Shown: positions 22,260-32,989 of the stretch, in pieces
How positions within the stretch are numbered: the stretch's first letter is position 1
Layout of the letters: each line of letters starts with the position of its first letter
From: Ascarosepion bandense
Lineage: Eukaryota; Mollusca; Cephalopoda; Sepiida; Sepiidae
NCBI GenBank assembly: GCA_037127315.1
Contig: JBBBDQ010000913.1
Span: forward strand, 3,287,501 to 3,351,500
Reading direction: 5' to 3'
Length of the DNA stretch: 64,000 nt
Made by a program: the position numbers and the translations under genes
Notes under the pieces: generated by a model
The model's input: only the letters and a program-made list of their open reading frames with translations
Database searches by the model: none
Told to the model about the DNA's origin: nothing

Positions 22260-22531
22260 AAATAGTGCTAGCCCTTTCTTGGTCCTCCGACTTGGCGTTT
22301 AATTAAGGGGCTCTGTTTTCTCGCCTCTATTTTTTCCCGCCTCTCGTTGTCGGCTATGTCCTTACGCTCCAGTAAGCAGGCCCAGTAATCGAACAGTATT
22401 TTCATTTCGCTAGACTGCAGACGCCATGGTTTTTAGCCAATATGGCTGTCGAGCCCTGGTTACGGCTCATTTGGCGGGGGAAAGGAAAAAAATTAATGAC
22501 ACACAAAGGTTGGAAAATTACGGAGGATCGG
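22260..22531 (+). promoter_or_regulatory. Candidate promoter/first exon with splice donor
   Basis: A stretch of balanced composition and no repeat partner. It contains a CCAAT box (22437-22441), two ATGG-containing YY1-like sites (GCCATGG and CAATATGGC), and ends ATCGG|GTAAGT, a near-perfect 5' splice site with intron start at 22532. No downstream exon is identifiable. An untranslated first exon is inferred only. Confidence 0.35.
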
Positions 22532-22619
22532 GTAAGTGCCTCTGCGTTCGGGTCCCTCTAAATGCGGGTTGCTCTGTGCGTGCATCTCCAGAAAGTTAAT
22601 ACGTGACTGCATGTCTGTT

Positions 22620-22950
22620 TACATATGTGTGAGTGAGCGTAGCGATGGGTGTGACTGAGCTGACCGTGCATAGACGTTTGTAGACTGTTTTAGTTATAAC
22701 GCCTGTGTACGCCTTACTGGTACTAGTGGTCTGTGTTCAAGCCCAGGTAAGAAAATAAAAACTGGATTCTTAACACTGATTTCTTAAGGGGTCAAAACCT
22801 CCTTGCTTAAAAATTGTTTCAAATTGTTTCTTCTATTTAGCCTATACCCGAATTTCAAACACTTTGCTCTGGTATAGGTTTTAGTAAACAGCAACCAAAT
22901 TAATTAAACAAATTATATTTAGTTAATATTTTAAAAATACGTTACAGTAC
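22620..22950. other. No feature recognised
   Basis: Mixed-composition to AT-rich sequence with no supported frame, repeat or RNA. It may be intronic if the preceding splice donor is real. Confidence 0.4.
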
Positions 22951-22956
22951 TTTAGT

Positions 22957-23264
22957 ATGCGGATGTGCGTTGTGGCTTATCGACACAGAACAACAAATCG
23001 GCGAGCCGAGTTCGAATTTCAGCTGGATTCCTTGCTGACGCATTTACGCACAAATACCCTTGGGAAAGGTATTAATCCGTCTCTTCTCTTATGGGTTAAA
23101 TAATAGGACAGATTGGGTTCTATAGTCGTGGTCGGCAACCAGTTTACTGTAGAAAACAATGGCAACCTACTGCGGGATAATCTTCTGCAAAGTCAGTTAT
23201 GTCTCTTTCGAGACATGATCGCCCAAGCGTGTATCACGTACGGCACTTAACTGAATGACTTTGT
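22957..23264 (+). mobile_element. SINE-A
   Basis: Full length from GCGGATGTGCGTTGTGG to GCACTTAACTGAATGAC. The A box is altered (GTGGCTTATCG instead of TGGTGCAGTGG), so it is probably inactive. Confidence 0.85.
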
Positions 23265-23444
23265 TATGGGTGTAATGATTAACAAGCTATTTAGGATGAT
23301 CATTTCCACACTTCGTTATTGAAGCCTCACACACATCATTATGTGACAAAAACTAACCTAATCTATTACTATCTGCCTTCTTCAGGTAATTAGAATTACA
23401 CCCATGCTTATGTGTTAAAATAAACTTATCTATTAGTATCTGTC

Positions 23445-23600
23445 AATATTTCTGAGATTCAGCATTGTAACTACTTACACGATTTACATTGTTCGGATTG
23501 TTATCCTAATCTTTTTTGTTCTATTCACAACGTTTCGGCCGTTGTACGCTCCGGCCTTCTTCAGGTGACTGAAATTACGAGCCGAAGTCTTTATTTCGAT
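23445..23600 (-). mobile_element. SINE-K 3' domain, minus strand
   Basis: + strand shows TTTCTGAGATTCAGCATTGT, then GTTCGGATTGTTATCC, CAACGTTTCGGCCGTTGT and GGCCTTCTTCAGGTGACTGA. This is the reverse of the 3' domain described at 7.1 kb. Confidence 0.7.
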
Positions 23601-23689
23601 CATCGGAGTAAATTGTTCTAGTTCCAAAGGGAAATAGCTAAAACAGAAACTGAGATATTCAGAAGAGGCATAGCACGTGGAACTAGAAC

Positions 23690-23830
23690 AATCTATCCCA
23701 GAGGATCAAATAAAGAGTTCGGTTCGAAATTCCCATCACCCGAAGAAGGCCGGAGAGTACGACGGCCGAAATATCTTGAATATGTAAATGAAGATGAAGA
23801 CAACAGTTCAAACAATGTAAATAGTGCAAA
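23690..23830 (+). mobile_element. SINE-K 3' domain, plus strand
   Basis: CAAATAAAGAGTTCGGTTCG, then CATCACCCGAAGAAGGCCGG and CGACGGCCGAAATATCTTG. It forms an inverted pair with the copy about 100 bp upstream, giving potential for fold-back. Confidence 0.7.
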
Positions 23831-23849
23831 CAATCTATTACTATTGCTT

Positions 23850-24510
23850 CCTTTACATTCTTCTTCTTCTCTGTGCCGTGTCCCTTCAGGACGTAGGCGA
23901 TCATGAACTACCACTTGATTCTGTCTCTTGTCGCTCTCAATAATTTTTTTCTCTTGGTATCTCTTCCAAGCTCCGCTCCGTCAACCACCTGCTCATACCT
24001 AACAAGTACGTCTCCCACCTGTGAGTATCAAGTTCTCCAGGCCGTTTTTCCTCATTACGTGTCCCAGGAACCTCATTTGTCTCTTCCTGGTATTTATTGT
24101 CAGTTTTCTTCCGGTCACATCTTTTCCAAAACCTCATTGTTGCACACGTGCTCCGTCCATGGAATCCTCAGCATCCTTCTGTAGAACCACATTTCTACTG
24201 CCTCAATCCTCTCCTTCATCTTTGATGAGATCGTCCAGTATTCACTTCCATACAGAATGACAGATATCACATAACAATCCAGCACTCTCTTCTTTGTTTC
24301 AAATGAGATTTTCCTGTCTTTCAGTACTCTGCTTAGCTTCTGAAATGCGTCTTTGGCCATGTCAATGCGTCTTTGGGTCTCAATGTCATATTTTCCATCC
24401 TCTGTCAAAACACGTCCCAGGTATTTGAATTTTTTTACTTGTTATATTTTAGATTCTTCAACTTGCAGTTGGCATATTGGTCTCCTCTTTGTGCTGATGA
24501 TCATCCCTTT
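23850..24510 (-). mobile_element. APE-type LINE-E 3' end
   Basis: - strand frame 24115-24408 reads YDIETQRRIDMAKDAFQKLS, then CYVISVILYGSEYWTISSKM and FYRRMLRIPWTEHV, the conserved RT C-terminal region of this LINE type. After a frameshift, 23937-24137 continues the tail of the ORF. The end reads CATGATCGCCTACGTCCTG and CACGGCACAGAGAAGAAG, so the element ends in a (GAA)n tail, here at the left edge. 5'-truncated at about 24510. Confidence 0.8.
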
Positions 24511-24699
24511 ACATAAGGGGAACAGTAAATAAAGATGCCGAGTTACCCCTACCACTATCCCTTCTCATATAAAGGTTTGATTAAAGCAGCCACCACCGAC
24601 GAAAAACGAACACACGTTATAATATTCATCAAAAAAGTAAAATAAAATTAAATAAAAACTTTCAGATATTCATTTTTTTTAAAAATAGGGGTGACTATA

Positions 24700-25540
24700 T
24701 TGAGAACCCTAGATGTTATGCCAGGATTTATACAGTGCTATTGCAGACACGGAAAGGAAACTACAAGACCTCCTACAGAAGGTAGCTGAAAAGTATCACA
24801 AAAAGGGACTACAAATAAACTGCAAAAAAACCGAATGCATGGTCATCAGTAAAAAGGGAAGCCCAGTATGCCAAATACAGGTGGGGGATACTAAAATCAA
24901 GCAGGTACAAACATTTAAATACCTGGGAAATGTTCTAACCGAAAACAGAAAGTGCGACACAGAAATCCGAAGGCTAATTGGTATGGCAAAGGAAGCCTTC
25001 CAGAAGCTGAGTAAAGTATTGAGACACAGGAAACTTTTAGTAAAAACAAAGAAGAGCATACTACATTGCTATGTAATGTCAGTTCTTCAATATGGCAGTG
25101 AATGTTGGAAAATGTCATCAAAGATGAAAGAAAAACTTGAAGCAGCTGAACTGCGGTTCTACAGAAGGATGCTGCGAATATCATGGACTGAGCATATGAG
25201 CAATGATGAGGTATTGGAAAGAATGGCAACGAAAAAAAATAAGAGTGAGCATCAGGAAGAGACAACTGAAGTTCCTGAGACATGCAATGAGGAAGGAGGG
25301 CTTGGAGAACCTGATACTAACAGGGTAGATAGAGGGTTAAAAAGACAGAGGAATGCAGCGGATAAGATATTTGAAGGGCCTTAGCAGGTGGATGACAGAA
25401 TGGAGTTTGCCAGATGTTACAGGAGAAAGCGTGCTAAGAGCCACTAGGGATAGGGAGACGTGGAAGGCGATGATTGCCTATGTCCTGAAAGTACAAGGCA
25501 CAAAGAAGAAGAAGAAGAAGAAGAAGAAGAAGAAGAAGGC
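24700..25540 (+). pseudogene. APE-type LINE-E, RT thumb to 3' tail
   Basis: Frame 24713-25384 gives the longest LINE-E protein piece: GLQINCKKTECMVISKKG, FKYLGNVLTENRKCDTEIRR, SVLQYGSECW and LRFYRRMLRISWTEHMSNDE. These segments follow the catalytic palm of the RT. A frameshift after about residue 180 puts the conserved KRQ.....MR segment in another frame. The 3' end is GGCACAAAGAAGAAG, leading into (GAA)n at 25503-25538. It is head-to-head with the minus-strand copy just upstream. No YADD/FADD box is present, since it is 5'-truncated. Confidence 0.85.
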
Positions 25541-25978
25541 GTAATAGTCGCAGAAGAATGAATTCAAAAGTCCTCATAAACATTTTGTCTGCCAATTTAA
25601 AGACCTAATCAGGTGGATGATGGAACGAGGGTTGCATCGCAAGGCCATAACACGGGGGGAGATAAGAAAATCAGGCGTAGCTGCTCATATATGGAGGGAG
25701 AAAGGGAATCACCGTCTCCTATGAGATGAAGTTGAAATAATAGATAGAGAATGCCACTGAAAACTCCGTAAACTTAAAGAATCAGCACATATGCTAGGCT
25801 ACAAAAATCTCCTAAACCGACTAAGTTCCATTGTGTTTAAAACAAGGCCAGGGAGGCCGATGTCTGATAGGAAAGCCTCTCTATGGTTGTTGAAGGAGAG
25901 CAGACTTGTCTTGCAGACATTAAAATTTACAGGTCATTTCTTGTCCTAGTTAACAACTGATTGAAGGTCTGTTTCAAG

Positions 25979-25979
<1 letters not shown>
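25541..25979. other. LINE-like debris, unassigned
   Basis: Contains AGGTGGATGATGGAACGAGG, an echo of LINE-E 3' sequence, then unassigned sequence. No frame. Confidence 0.4.

Positions 25980-26029
<50 letters not shown>
25980..26029. repeat. (TC)n microsatellite
   Basis: 50 bp of uninterrupted CT. Confidence 0.95.
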
Positions 26030-26032
<3 letters not shown>

Positions 26033-26039
26033 TGTTACA

Positions 26040-26770
26040 CCTAATAGTGTAATAGTGTGTAGGGCAGCAACAAAGCTTATCCACCTCTGCCTCTCTTGGG
26101 CCAGACTATTCAGTGAACCCTAAGAGTGCTGCATGGTTTTCATCTCATTTTCCACCGTACTTCTCCATGTCGTTCTTGGTCTTTCCCTCTTTCTTTTGCC
26201 ATCTGGGGTCCAGTGCAGTACTGTTCTTGTGATTGTCTGTGGATCTTTCCGGAGCACATGCCCAATCCATCTCAACCGCCTTCTTGTAATGATGGTACCC
26301 ATGTTCTCTTGCTTGCATTTCTTCAACAAGTCTTCATTGGAGATCTTCTCTGGTTAAAATATTCTCAGTATTCGTCTGAGGTATACGATGTGAAAAGATC
26401 GAAGTTTGGCGAGATCCGCCTGAGTCATTCTCCAGCACTCAGATCCGTAGAGGAGAGTAGATACAACACACCTCTGGTATAGCTTGAGTTTGGTGTTGGT
26501 GTTGTACTGTGTTGATCCCCATATGTTGTTCATTTCCTTAAATACACTCCTGGCCTTGCCCAGTCTGCTTTTAATATCCTCTTTCGTGCCACCCTCTGGT
26601 CTGGTGATGCTGCCCAGGTAAGTGAACTTGTCTGACCAAGTAGACCTTCTCCATTCACCTTGACAGAAGCAGGCCTGTTCATGTTCAATGACATCATTTC
26701 GGTCTTCTTTGTGCTAATCCGCAACCCTATCTGCTGCCCAAAGGTTTCCAATCTGTTCGTCTTGTCCTGT
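26040..26770 (-). pseudogene. APE-type LINE-E2 (RTE-like) 3' part
   Basis: - strand frame 26120-26329 reads ITRRRLRWIGHVLRKDPQTI, then WTPDGKRKRERPRTTWRSTV. Frame 26530-26751 reads GLRISTKKTEMMSLNM, then a segment equivalent to TYLGSI. Together they cover the RT region after the catalytic motif through to the C-terminus, broken by at least one frameshift. Distinct from LINE-E in sequence and 3' end. Confidence 0.8.
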
Positions 26771-26829
26771 ATATGTTGTTAATTATTTATTATTTTTATA
26801 TATTTCAAAAGGTTTCTCTCACTCATCCG

Positions 26830-27110
26830 CTACACCCAATGGTGTGCAGGGCAGCAACAAAGCTTCTTCACCTCTGCCTATCTTGAGCCAGACTATTCAA
26901 TGAACCCCAAGAGTGCTGCATGGCTTTTATCTCATTCTCCACCGTTCTTCTCCATGTCGTTCTTGGTCTTCCCCTCTTTCTTTTGCCATCTGGGGTCAAA
27001 TGCAGTACTGTTCTTGTGATTGACTGTGGATCTTTCCGGAGCACATGCCCAATCCATTTCCACCGCCTTCTTTTAATGATGTGCCCATGTTCTCCATCAT
27101 TACAAGAAAG
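26830..27110 (-). pseudogene. APE-type LINE-E2, second copy
   Basis: - strand frame 26868-27131 has RRWKWIGHVLRKDPQSITRT, then TPDGKRKRGRPRTTWRRTVE. About 90% like the preceding copy and in the same orientation, 5'-truncated at a fold-back junction. Confidence 0.8.
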
Positions 27111-27142
27111 CAGTGGAGATGGATTGGGCATTTCAAGACCAG
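27045..27142. repeat. Fold-back junction
   Basis: TGCCCAATCCATTTCCACCG at 27047 is followed after a short loop by the imperfect reverse complement TGGAGATGGATTGGGCA at 27114-27130, with AATGATG/CATCATT innermost. A short piece of LINE-E2 is joined to its own inverse, as produced by template switching. Confidence 0.7.
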
Positions 27143-27149
27143 CAGCCAG

Positions 27150-27345
27150 ATTAAGATAAGAGATAAATGGGAATCAAGTAGAAGGTAGCAGTTGACATTG
27201 CGTTTAAACATTTGGAGAATATCCAGATGCAAACAAACGGAAATGAAGTTCCACAAACAGGAAGTGCGAGAAAAGAAACTGTTATAGTAGTATAGACGGT
27301 TACATTTAACTAGATCAACAGTAAAAGAGTAGGATCTTAATGCCA
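27150..27345 (-). mobile_element. LINE-C fragment
   Basis: - strand frame 26996-27346 contains YSFTVDLVKCNRLYYYNSFF, then FSRTSCLWNFI, the family's C-terminal pattern. Confidence 0.65.
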
Positions 27346-27520
27346 ATCTAGTATAGAACCAAGTCTGTCCTATTATTTAACCCATAACTGGAGAGAAGAG
27401 ACAGATTAACATCATTCCCAAGGTGCGTAAGTGAATGCAATTAATTCAACTGGAATTCGAACTCAGTTCCCCGATTTATCTTACCGAGCCGATATCCACT
27501 GTACTACAATGCACATTCAT
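27346..27520 (-). mobile_element. SINE-A, 3'-truncated
   Basis: Contains only the head and middle: AGTCTGTCCTATTATTTAAC to CGATATCCACTGTACTACAA on the + strand. The ACTGACTGG end is missing. Confidence 0.75.
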
Positions 27521-27559
27521 CTGCTAATATAATTAAATACATCCCTAAAGGAATAGAAC

Positions 27560-27735
27560 TCAGCTTATTCGGACTATTGTCCTCATCTTTGTTGTCATTT
27601 GCACCCTAGTGATTGTAATAAAGAGTTCGGTTCGAAATTGCTAACACCTGACGAAGGCTGGAGCGTACAACGGTCGAAACGTCGTACAAATGGCAACAAA
27701 GATCAGGACAATAGTCCGAATCATGTAAATAATAT
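27560..27735 (+). mobile_element. SINE-K 3' domain
   Basis: GTGATTGTAATAAAGAGTTC, CACCTGACGAAGGCTGGAGC and CGAAACGTCGTACAAATGGC. The upstream tRNA head is absent. A short inverted copy (GGACTATTGTCCTCATCTTT) precedes it. Confidence 0.7.
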
Positions 27736-28021
27736 AAATATTACCACATTTCAGAAATATAGACAAAGTTATATTTTTTGTTTACATCTTATTCTGTAAC
27801 CTGCTACCACGAGTGACTCTTGGGCCTAATACAGGAAGAAAATTATTGTAAAAATAAATTGAAAAATAGATTCAAAGAATTACAGGATGAATTGACATCT
27901 AAATTATGCGGAAATTAAAATAACACTGCCATCTCATTTTAACAGATATATTTACCAAAATTACACAGTAAATTTACTTAATAAAATCGCCATTGGTTTC
28001 AACGACGGCCTCCAGATGATA

Positions 28022-28135
28022 TTTTTTTAAAATCATATCACCCCGAGCAAGGCGCTAACGCCCCTGATGTGCAGGGGGCTACGTAAGAGTGAAAAGATTA
28101 GAAGAGAGAAAGCCGGAAACCACATCCTAAACAGG
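28022..28135 (-). mobile_element. LINE-C 3' UTR tip
   Basis: ATCATATCACCCCGAGCAAG, then GATGTGCAGGGGGCTACGTA. About 110 bp of the 3' end only. Confidence 0.75.
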
Positions 28136-28348
28136 GAAGGAGAGATGAGCCTCTTCACCTGTTCAATAGACGTGGGTGGAGTGCGGAATTTCTTCCGACT
28201 CTTCTTAGCGGTTTCTTTGTTTCTGTTGGTGAATGCTACCATAATCCTTGCCTTTGATTTTTCAAGGTGTTTGCTGGTCTCTCACTCAACTGTACGCCAT
28301 ACATAATAATCAATGGGGTTGCAGTCTGGGGAGTTAGAAGGTCAGATG

Positions 28349-28660
28349 TCAGTCAGTTAAGTGCCATACGTGATATACGCTTGGGCGATCATGTCTCGAA
28401 AGGGACATGACTGACTGGGCAGAACATTATCCCGCAGTAGGTTGCTATTGCTTTCTGCGGTAGACTGGTTGCCGACCAAGGCTATAGAACCCAATCTGTC
28501 CTATTATTTAACCCATAACTGGAAGGAATAGAGGGATTAATACCTTTCCCAAGGGTATTTGCGCGTAAGTGAATGCAATGAATTCGGCTGGAATTCGAAC
28601 TCGGCTCCCTGATCTCTCGTTCCGAGCCGATATCCAATGCTCCACAACGCACATCAGATG
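28349..28660 (-). mobile_element. SINE-A, full length, well preserved
   Basis: Begins (as + strand) GTCAGTCAGTTAAGTGCC and ends GATATCCAATGCTCCACAACG. The 3' palindrome is retained (TCTCGAAAGGGACATGACTG). Confidence 0.85.
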
Positions 28661-28860
28661 TAAGAGATGTAAAAACAAACAGTGCTCGAAGTTATAAATA
28701 AAAAGGGCAACAATTTACCCATCGCATTCTGTACATGTGAAAACTAAGGTTAAAAATATTTTTATGGTATGGTAAACAAGTCCATAAATACATTTTTGGT
28801 GCTTAAAAGAGCTCTTCAGTGATCTCCTGCCTTCATTGCCGATTTCGGGTTTATTAAACA

Positions 28861-30200
28861 TGTAATGGGATCTCCAACTTTATATATGATAATGTACTCG
28901 ACAGAGTGTACATATACTCCTGCCATAGAGAGAACATCAGTCGCGGCCGGCATTTGCCGCTGTTACTATGACACTGTCAGCACTCTGCCTTCGGGTAGAG
29001 GGCGCTTTCTGCTTCCGAGCAGAGAGCACTAACCCAGTCGTGGTTCCGCCGAAGGGTAGAACCACGACTCGGTAAAAATAGACAGAGATTTTTTGGCCCG
29101 GCTATATGGCCGGGAAAACCCACTATAAAATGACCTTGTGTCACATCTAACCTTGCGTGGGATGGTTGGTAAATACCGTCGCAGCCAGCATTTGCCTCTG
29201 CTAATATGACACTGTCAGCTCTCTGCCTTAGGGTGGGGAGCGCTCACTGCTTTCGAGCAAAGAGCACTAACACAGTCGTGGTTCCGCCGAAGGGTAGAAT
29301 CACGACTGGGAAAAGATAGACATATATTTTTGGCCTAGCAATATGGCCGGGAAGACCCACATTAAAAAGACCTTGTGTCATATCTCGCCTTACGTGCGAA
29401 GGTGGGTAAATACCGTTGAAGTCGGCATTTGTATCTGCTACTATGACACTGTCAGCTCTCTGCCTTCGAGTGGGGAGCGCTCTCTGCTTTCGGGTAGGAA
29501 GAACTAGCCCAGTCGTGGTTCCGCCGAATGGTAGAATCACGACTGAGAAAAGACAGACATATATTTTTGGCCTGGAAATATGGCCGGGAAGACTCACATT
29601 AAAAAGACCTTGTGTCACATCTCGCCTTACTTGGGATTGTGGGTAAATACATTCGCCGTCGGCATTTGCCTCTGCTACTATTGACAATATCAGCTCTCTG
29701 CCTTCGGGCGGAGAGCGCTCTCTACTTTCGGGCAGAGAGCACTAACCCAGTCGTGGTTCTGCCAATAGGGTAGAATAACGACTGGGGAAAGATAGACAGC
29801 TATTTTTGGCAGGGCTATATGGCCCGGAAGACCCATATTGAAAAACCTTGTGTCACATTTCGCCTTACGTAGGAAGGTGACTCAATACCGTTGCAGTTGG
29901 TAGTGGAGAGTAATCGTAGAGATCCGTTACAGTTATCGGAGAGTTCCGAGAGATACCGAAGTTAACCATAGACCAGACTAGCTCTGAGCTCCACTCAGCT
30001 AGAATAATATACACGGATATACTATTTCCAACGACTTCATTTCAAGACTTGTATATATTTATTTCTTACTAATAGTATTGCTGGATTTACTAACCTGCGT
30101 TCAAGTTTGTATATTACGTTCAATATAACCTACTTTTCTATCTCAATATCTGTGTTGTTGTTCATTATTTTGTGCGGTTCCTTACCCGGAATCCACAACA
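28861..30200 (+). mobile_element. Solo LTR, 1340 bp, with four 238-bp hairpin units
   Basis: Starts TGTAATGGGATCTCC and ends AATCCACAACA (TG...CA). Both flanks are AAACA (28856-28860 and 30201-30205), a perfect 5-bp target duplication. Inside are four tandem units marked by CAGTCGTGGTTC at 29035, 29273, 29510 and 29748 (period 237-238). Each has the stem-loop CAGTCGTGGTTC...GAACCACGACTG and GCAGAGAGC-type inverted repeats. The 3' part matches the LTRs at 37.4 and 40.2 kb. The superfamily cannot be set without an internal region. Confidence 0.85.
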
Positions 30201-30284
30201 AAACATCATATCGACTCCGGCAGTAACCCCGACTTTTGGTCCAGAAGTACCAAGTCGGCTCCTTAGTTTTATGCTACTAGTGTG

Positions 30285-30745
30285 GATTTTTTTTTTCTCG
30301 GTAGCATTCCTACATTTTATTGTTAACTCTAGCCAATGGGAAGAGTTCATTTTCCCGCCTTCGCCTATTTAATAACATATCTGTGATTCACCCGTTTCTT
30401 TGGATCTTTAATCGCGGCTACTCTTTCTGGTATGTTCGTCCATTTTTTCTTTCGTCACTAAATTAACCTCTCTACTTTGAATTGCTAATACTAATTATAC
30501 TTATCTAGATTTAAATTTCTTTTCGGCAGCATTCCTACTTTTTATTGCTAAATCTAGCCAATGGGAAGAGTTCATTTTCCCGCCTTCGCCTATTTAATAA
30601 CAAAATCCGAGTTGCGTCTGTTTCTTGCATCTTTATTCGCGGCTACTGTTTCTGGTTCGTTCGTCCATTTTTCTTTCTTCACTAAATTAACCTCTCTACT
30701 TTGAATTGTTAACACTATTTATACTTCCTTACTTCTATTTATTAA
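30285..30745 (+). promoter_or_regulatory. Two tandem 225-bp promoter-like units
   Basis: GGTAGCATTCCTAC (30300) and GGCAGCATTCCTAC (30525) begin two copies of a 225-bp unit. Each unit has CCAAT (30333-30337; 30558-30562), an E2F-type TTTCCCGCC (30351-30359; 30576-30584) and TATTTAATAA about 7 bp later. The order is like a core promoter. It may equally be part of an LTR or another repeat. No transcript start or ORF can be assigned. Confidence 0.45.
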
Positions 30746-30805
30746 CATAGATTTTTAAACAAAATTTTACTATTCAGGTATTAATAAAATATGCTGTTGG
30801 ACCTA

Positions 30806-31258
30806 AGGTCCTGGGTATGACGGTAAACTACATCCGGCAGCAAGGCCTCTTATTAGGAGGTTATAAGGAGCATGGAACACCTCTTAAATGCTGTTGTTCC
30901 CAGGTCCACCCTGACCCGGAGTGGTAGCACCTGTTAGGGTTCCAGCTGTGGGCAAATAGTTAGCCCCCCACCACCAAACTTATACCATGTAAGTATAAAA
31001 ATACTTATATACATAAAAATAGATTTTTACAGAAAAATATTACCAACAATACATTTCTGAATGAAAGAAAATCATTACCAGCAGTACATTTTTAATACAA
31101 AACTAGAGGACATCTTCAGTTTAAAAAAATTAAAACAAAAAATCATCAAAATCTGACTAAATCAAACTTCTCGCTATAACCGAACATTAAAAAAAATACC
31201 TTAAAACTCTACCTTTTTGGCATTAAATAACACACATGCCGTTAAACAAAACTCAAAC
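30806..31258 (-). mobile_element. Repeat F
   Basis: On the + strand it runs from GGTCCTGGGTATGACGGTAA, through GGAACACCTCTTAAATGCTG and CAATACATTTCTGAATG, to ATGCCGTTAAACAAAACTC. Full-length inverse of the 12.2 kb copy. Confidence 0.75.
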
Positions 31259-31540
31259 TCAAAAAATCATCAAACTCATCTATAAATTATATTATTTTTA
31301 ATCGCCGAAATGAATAAATGCTTATTTATTTAAAGTATAAGAATTGTTGAACTTCAACATAAGTTAGAAGTTCTTTGACATTACTCAAATGCATTTGGTA
31401 TCCAGGGTACTACCCACCGAATCCCCAGTGGTTCACATGTTTGGGTACGCATTCTTCTTACTCTTATTGGCCAACACAAAGAATATACTTGCAATTGCCA
31501 CTGATATATAGTTACTTTCTTTTCATTCTTCATCAAACTC

Positions 31541-32118
31541 AGGTCCTGGGTTTGACGGTAAACTTCATCCGGCAGCAAGGCCTGTGATTAGGAGGCTATG
31601 AGGAGCATGGAACACCTCTTAATTGCTGCTGTTTCCAGGTCTACCCTGACTCGAAAATATAAAAATATACATATTAGAAGGGAAAAAATTACCAACAATA
31701 CATTTCTGAATGAAAAATAAAATGTTACCAGCAATATATTTTTAATACAAAACTAGAGGACATCTTCATTTAAAAAAAATTAAATCAAAAAATCATCAAA
31801 ATCTGACTAAATCATCCTTCTTACTATAACCGAACATTAAAAAATGCCTTAAAACCCTACCATTTTGGCATTAAATAACCCACAGAAGTGTTGATATGCC
31901 GTTAAACAAAACTCATACAGAATAAATTATTACCAGCAATGCATTTTTAATACAAAACGAGAAGACATTTTCAGTTTCTAAAATAAAACAAATTATCAAA
32001 ATCTAAATAAATCAACCTTCTCACTATAACCGAACATTAAAAAATACCTTAAAACCCTACCTTTTTTGCATAAAATAACCCACAAATGTTGATATGCCGT
32101 TAAACAAAACTCAAACTC
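31541..32118 (-). mobile_element. Repeat F with internal duplication
   Basis: Starts like the previous copy (GGTCCTGGGTTTGACGGTAA). The part ending TGATATGCCGTTAAACAAAA occurs twice (to about 31915 and again to 32118), so the element carries a partial tandem duplication of about 200 bp. Confidence 0.75.
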
Positions 32119-32129
32119 AAAGGTATTAG

Positions 32130-32985
32130 ACCTAAATTGAGAGATCAGTTTTTTATTGTCAATAAGTAATAATCTGTTCCCTCTGTAACGATATAAAAGG
32201 TAATGATCACTTTTGTCAAGATGAAGTCATATGGGCCAAGTGATGGCCACTTAATGACGTCGCTTCATAGTGTGATCTGTTAGTCATTTTCCAGGTGTCA
32301 AACCGATCAGTTGCTTTATTAGTCTGGCCTCTCGTGCTGGGCTGACGCTAAAACTACTCTTAGCTACATCATGCTGCTTACAAGCCTATAGCGCTGTTTT
32401 CTTATGGAGAATATCTTCAGCTCGAGGTCATCATGCGGAAAAAATCCTGAATATGCCATTTACAGTTTGCAAAATATGTTCTAACCAGGGACATAGCAGA
32501 TGAAACCAGTCCGTTCGAATCTGTAATCTTTAATATGGCTTCTCCAGTAACACCGAGTAATCTCCGGCATATCCTGTTCTAGCTGAGAATTATTTTGCAT
32601 AAGAAACTCCTACATTTAGCTACTTTTTACTCTGCTTGTTGTTGCATATATATTATAGTTTCTCTGTGTGGGACAAGTGCAAATATTTGTACATAATTTT
32701 GTGGATGACTTTGCAGCCTAAAACTCTCTCTGAGAATAAAGCATGTTGTACATTTTATTTCTTTCAGCTATTCCGTTCTGGCAGTGAATTAAGGTGTTAA
32801 TATATCATGGACATGCTCATGGCCAAAGCGAAGGAATCGCAATGGAAGAATATTTATTTTTCTATAGCTCTCTATAGAATTACTACATATTAAATTAAAA
32901 AAATACATTTCGAAGTTACAGGCGAAAAGGAATAGTCAGCAATAAACAGTAAACAAGTATAAGTAAGAACTTCTCTTGGGCATAA
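32130..32985. other. No feature recognised
   Basis: About 850 bp of mixed-composition sequence. No frame, repeat partner or convincing structure seen. Confidence 0.5.
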
Positions 32986-32989
32986 TATA

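Noticed and set aside
29244..29687. 147-codon minus-strand frame with repeated VVILPFGGTTTGLVLP
   Set aside because: The repeats in the protein are just the 238-bp LTR units translated. The frame lies antisense within an LTR.
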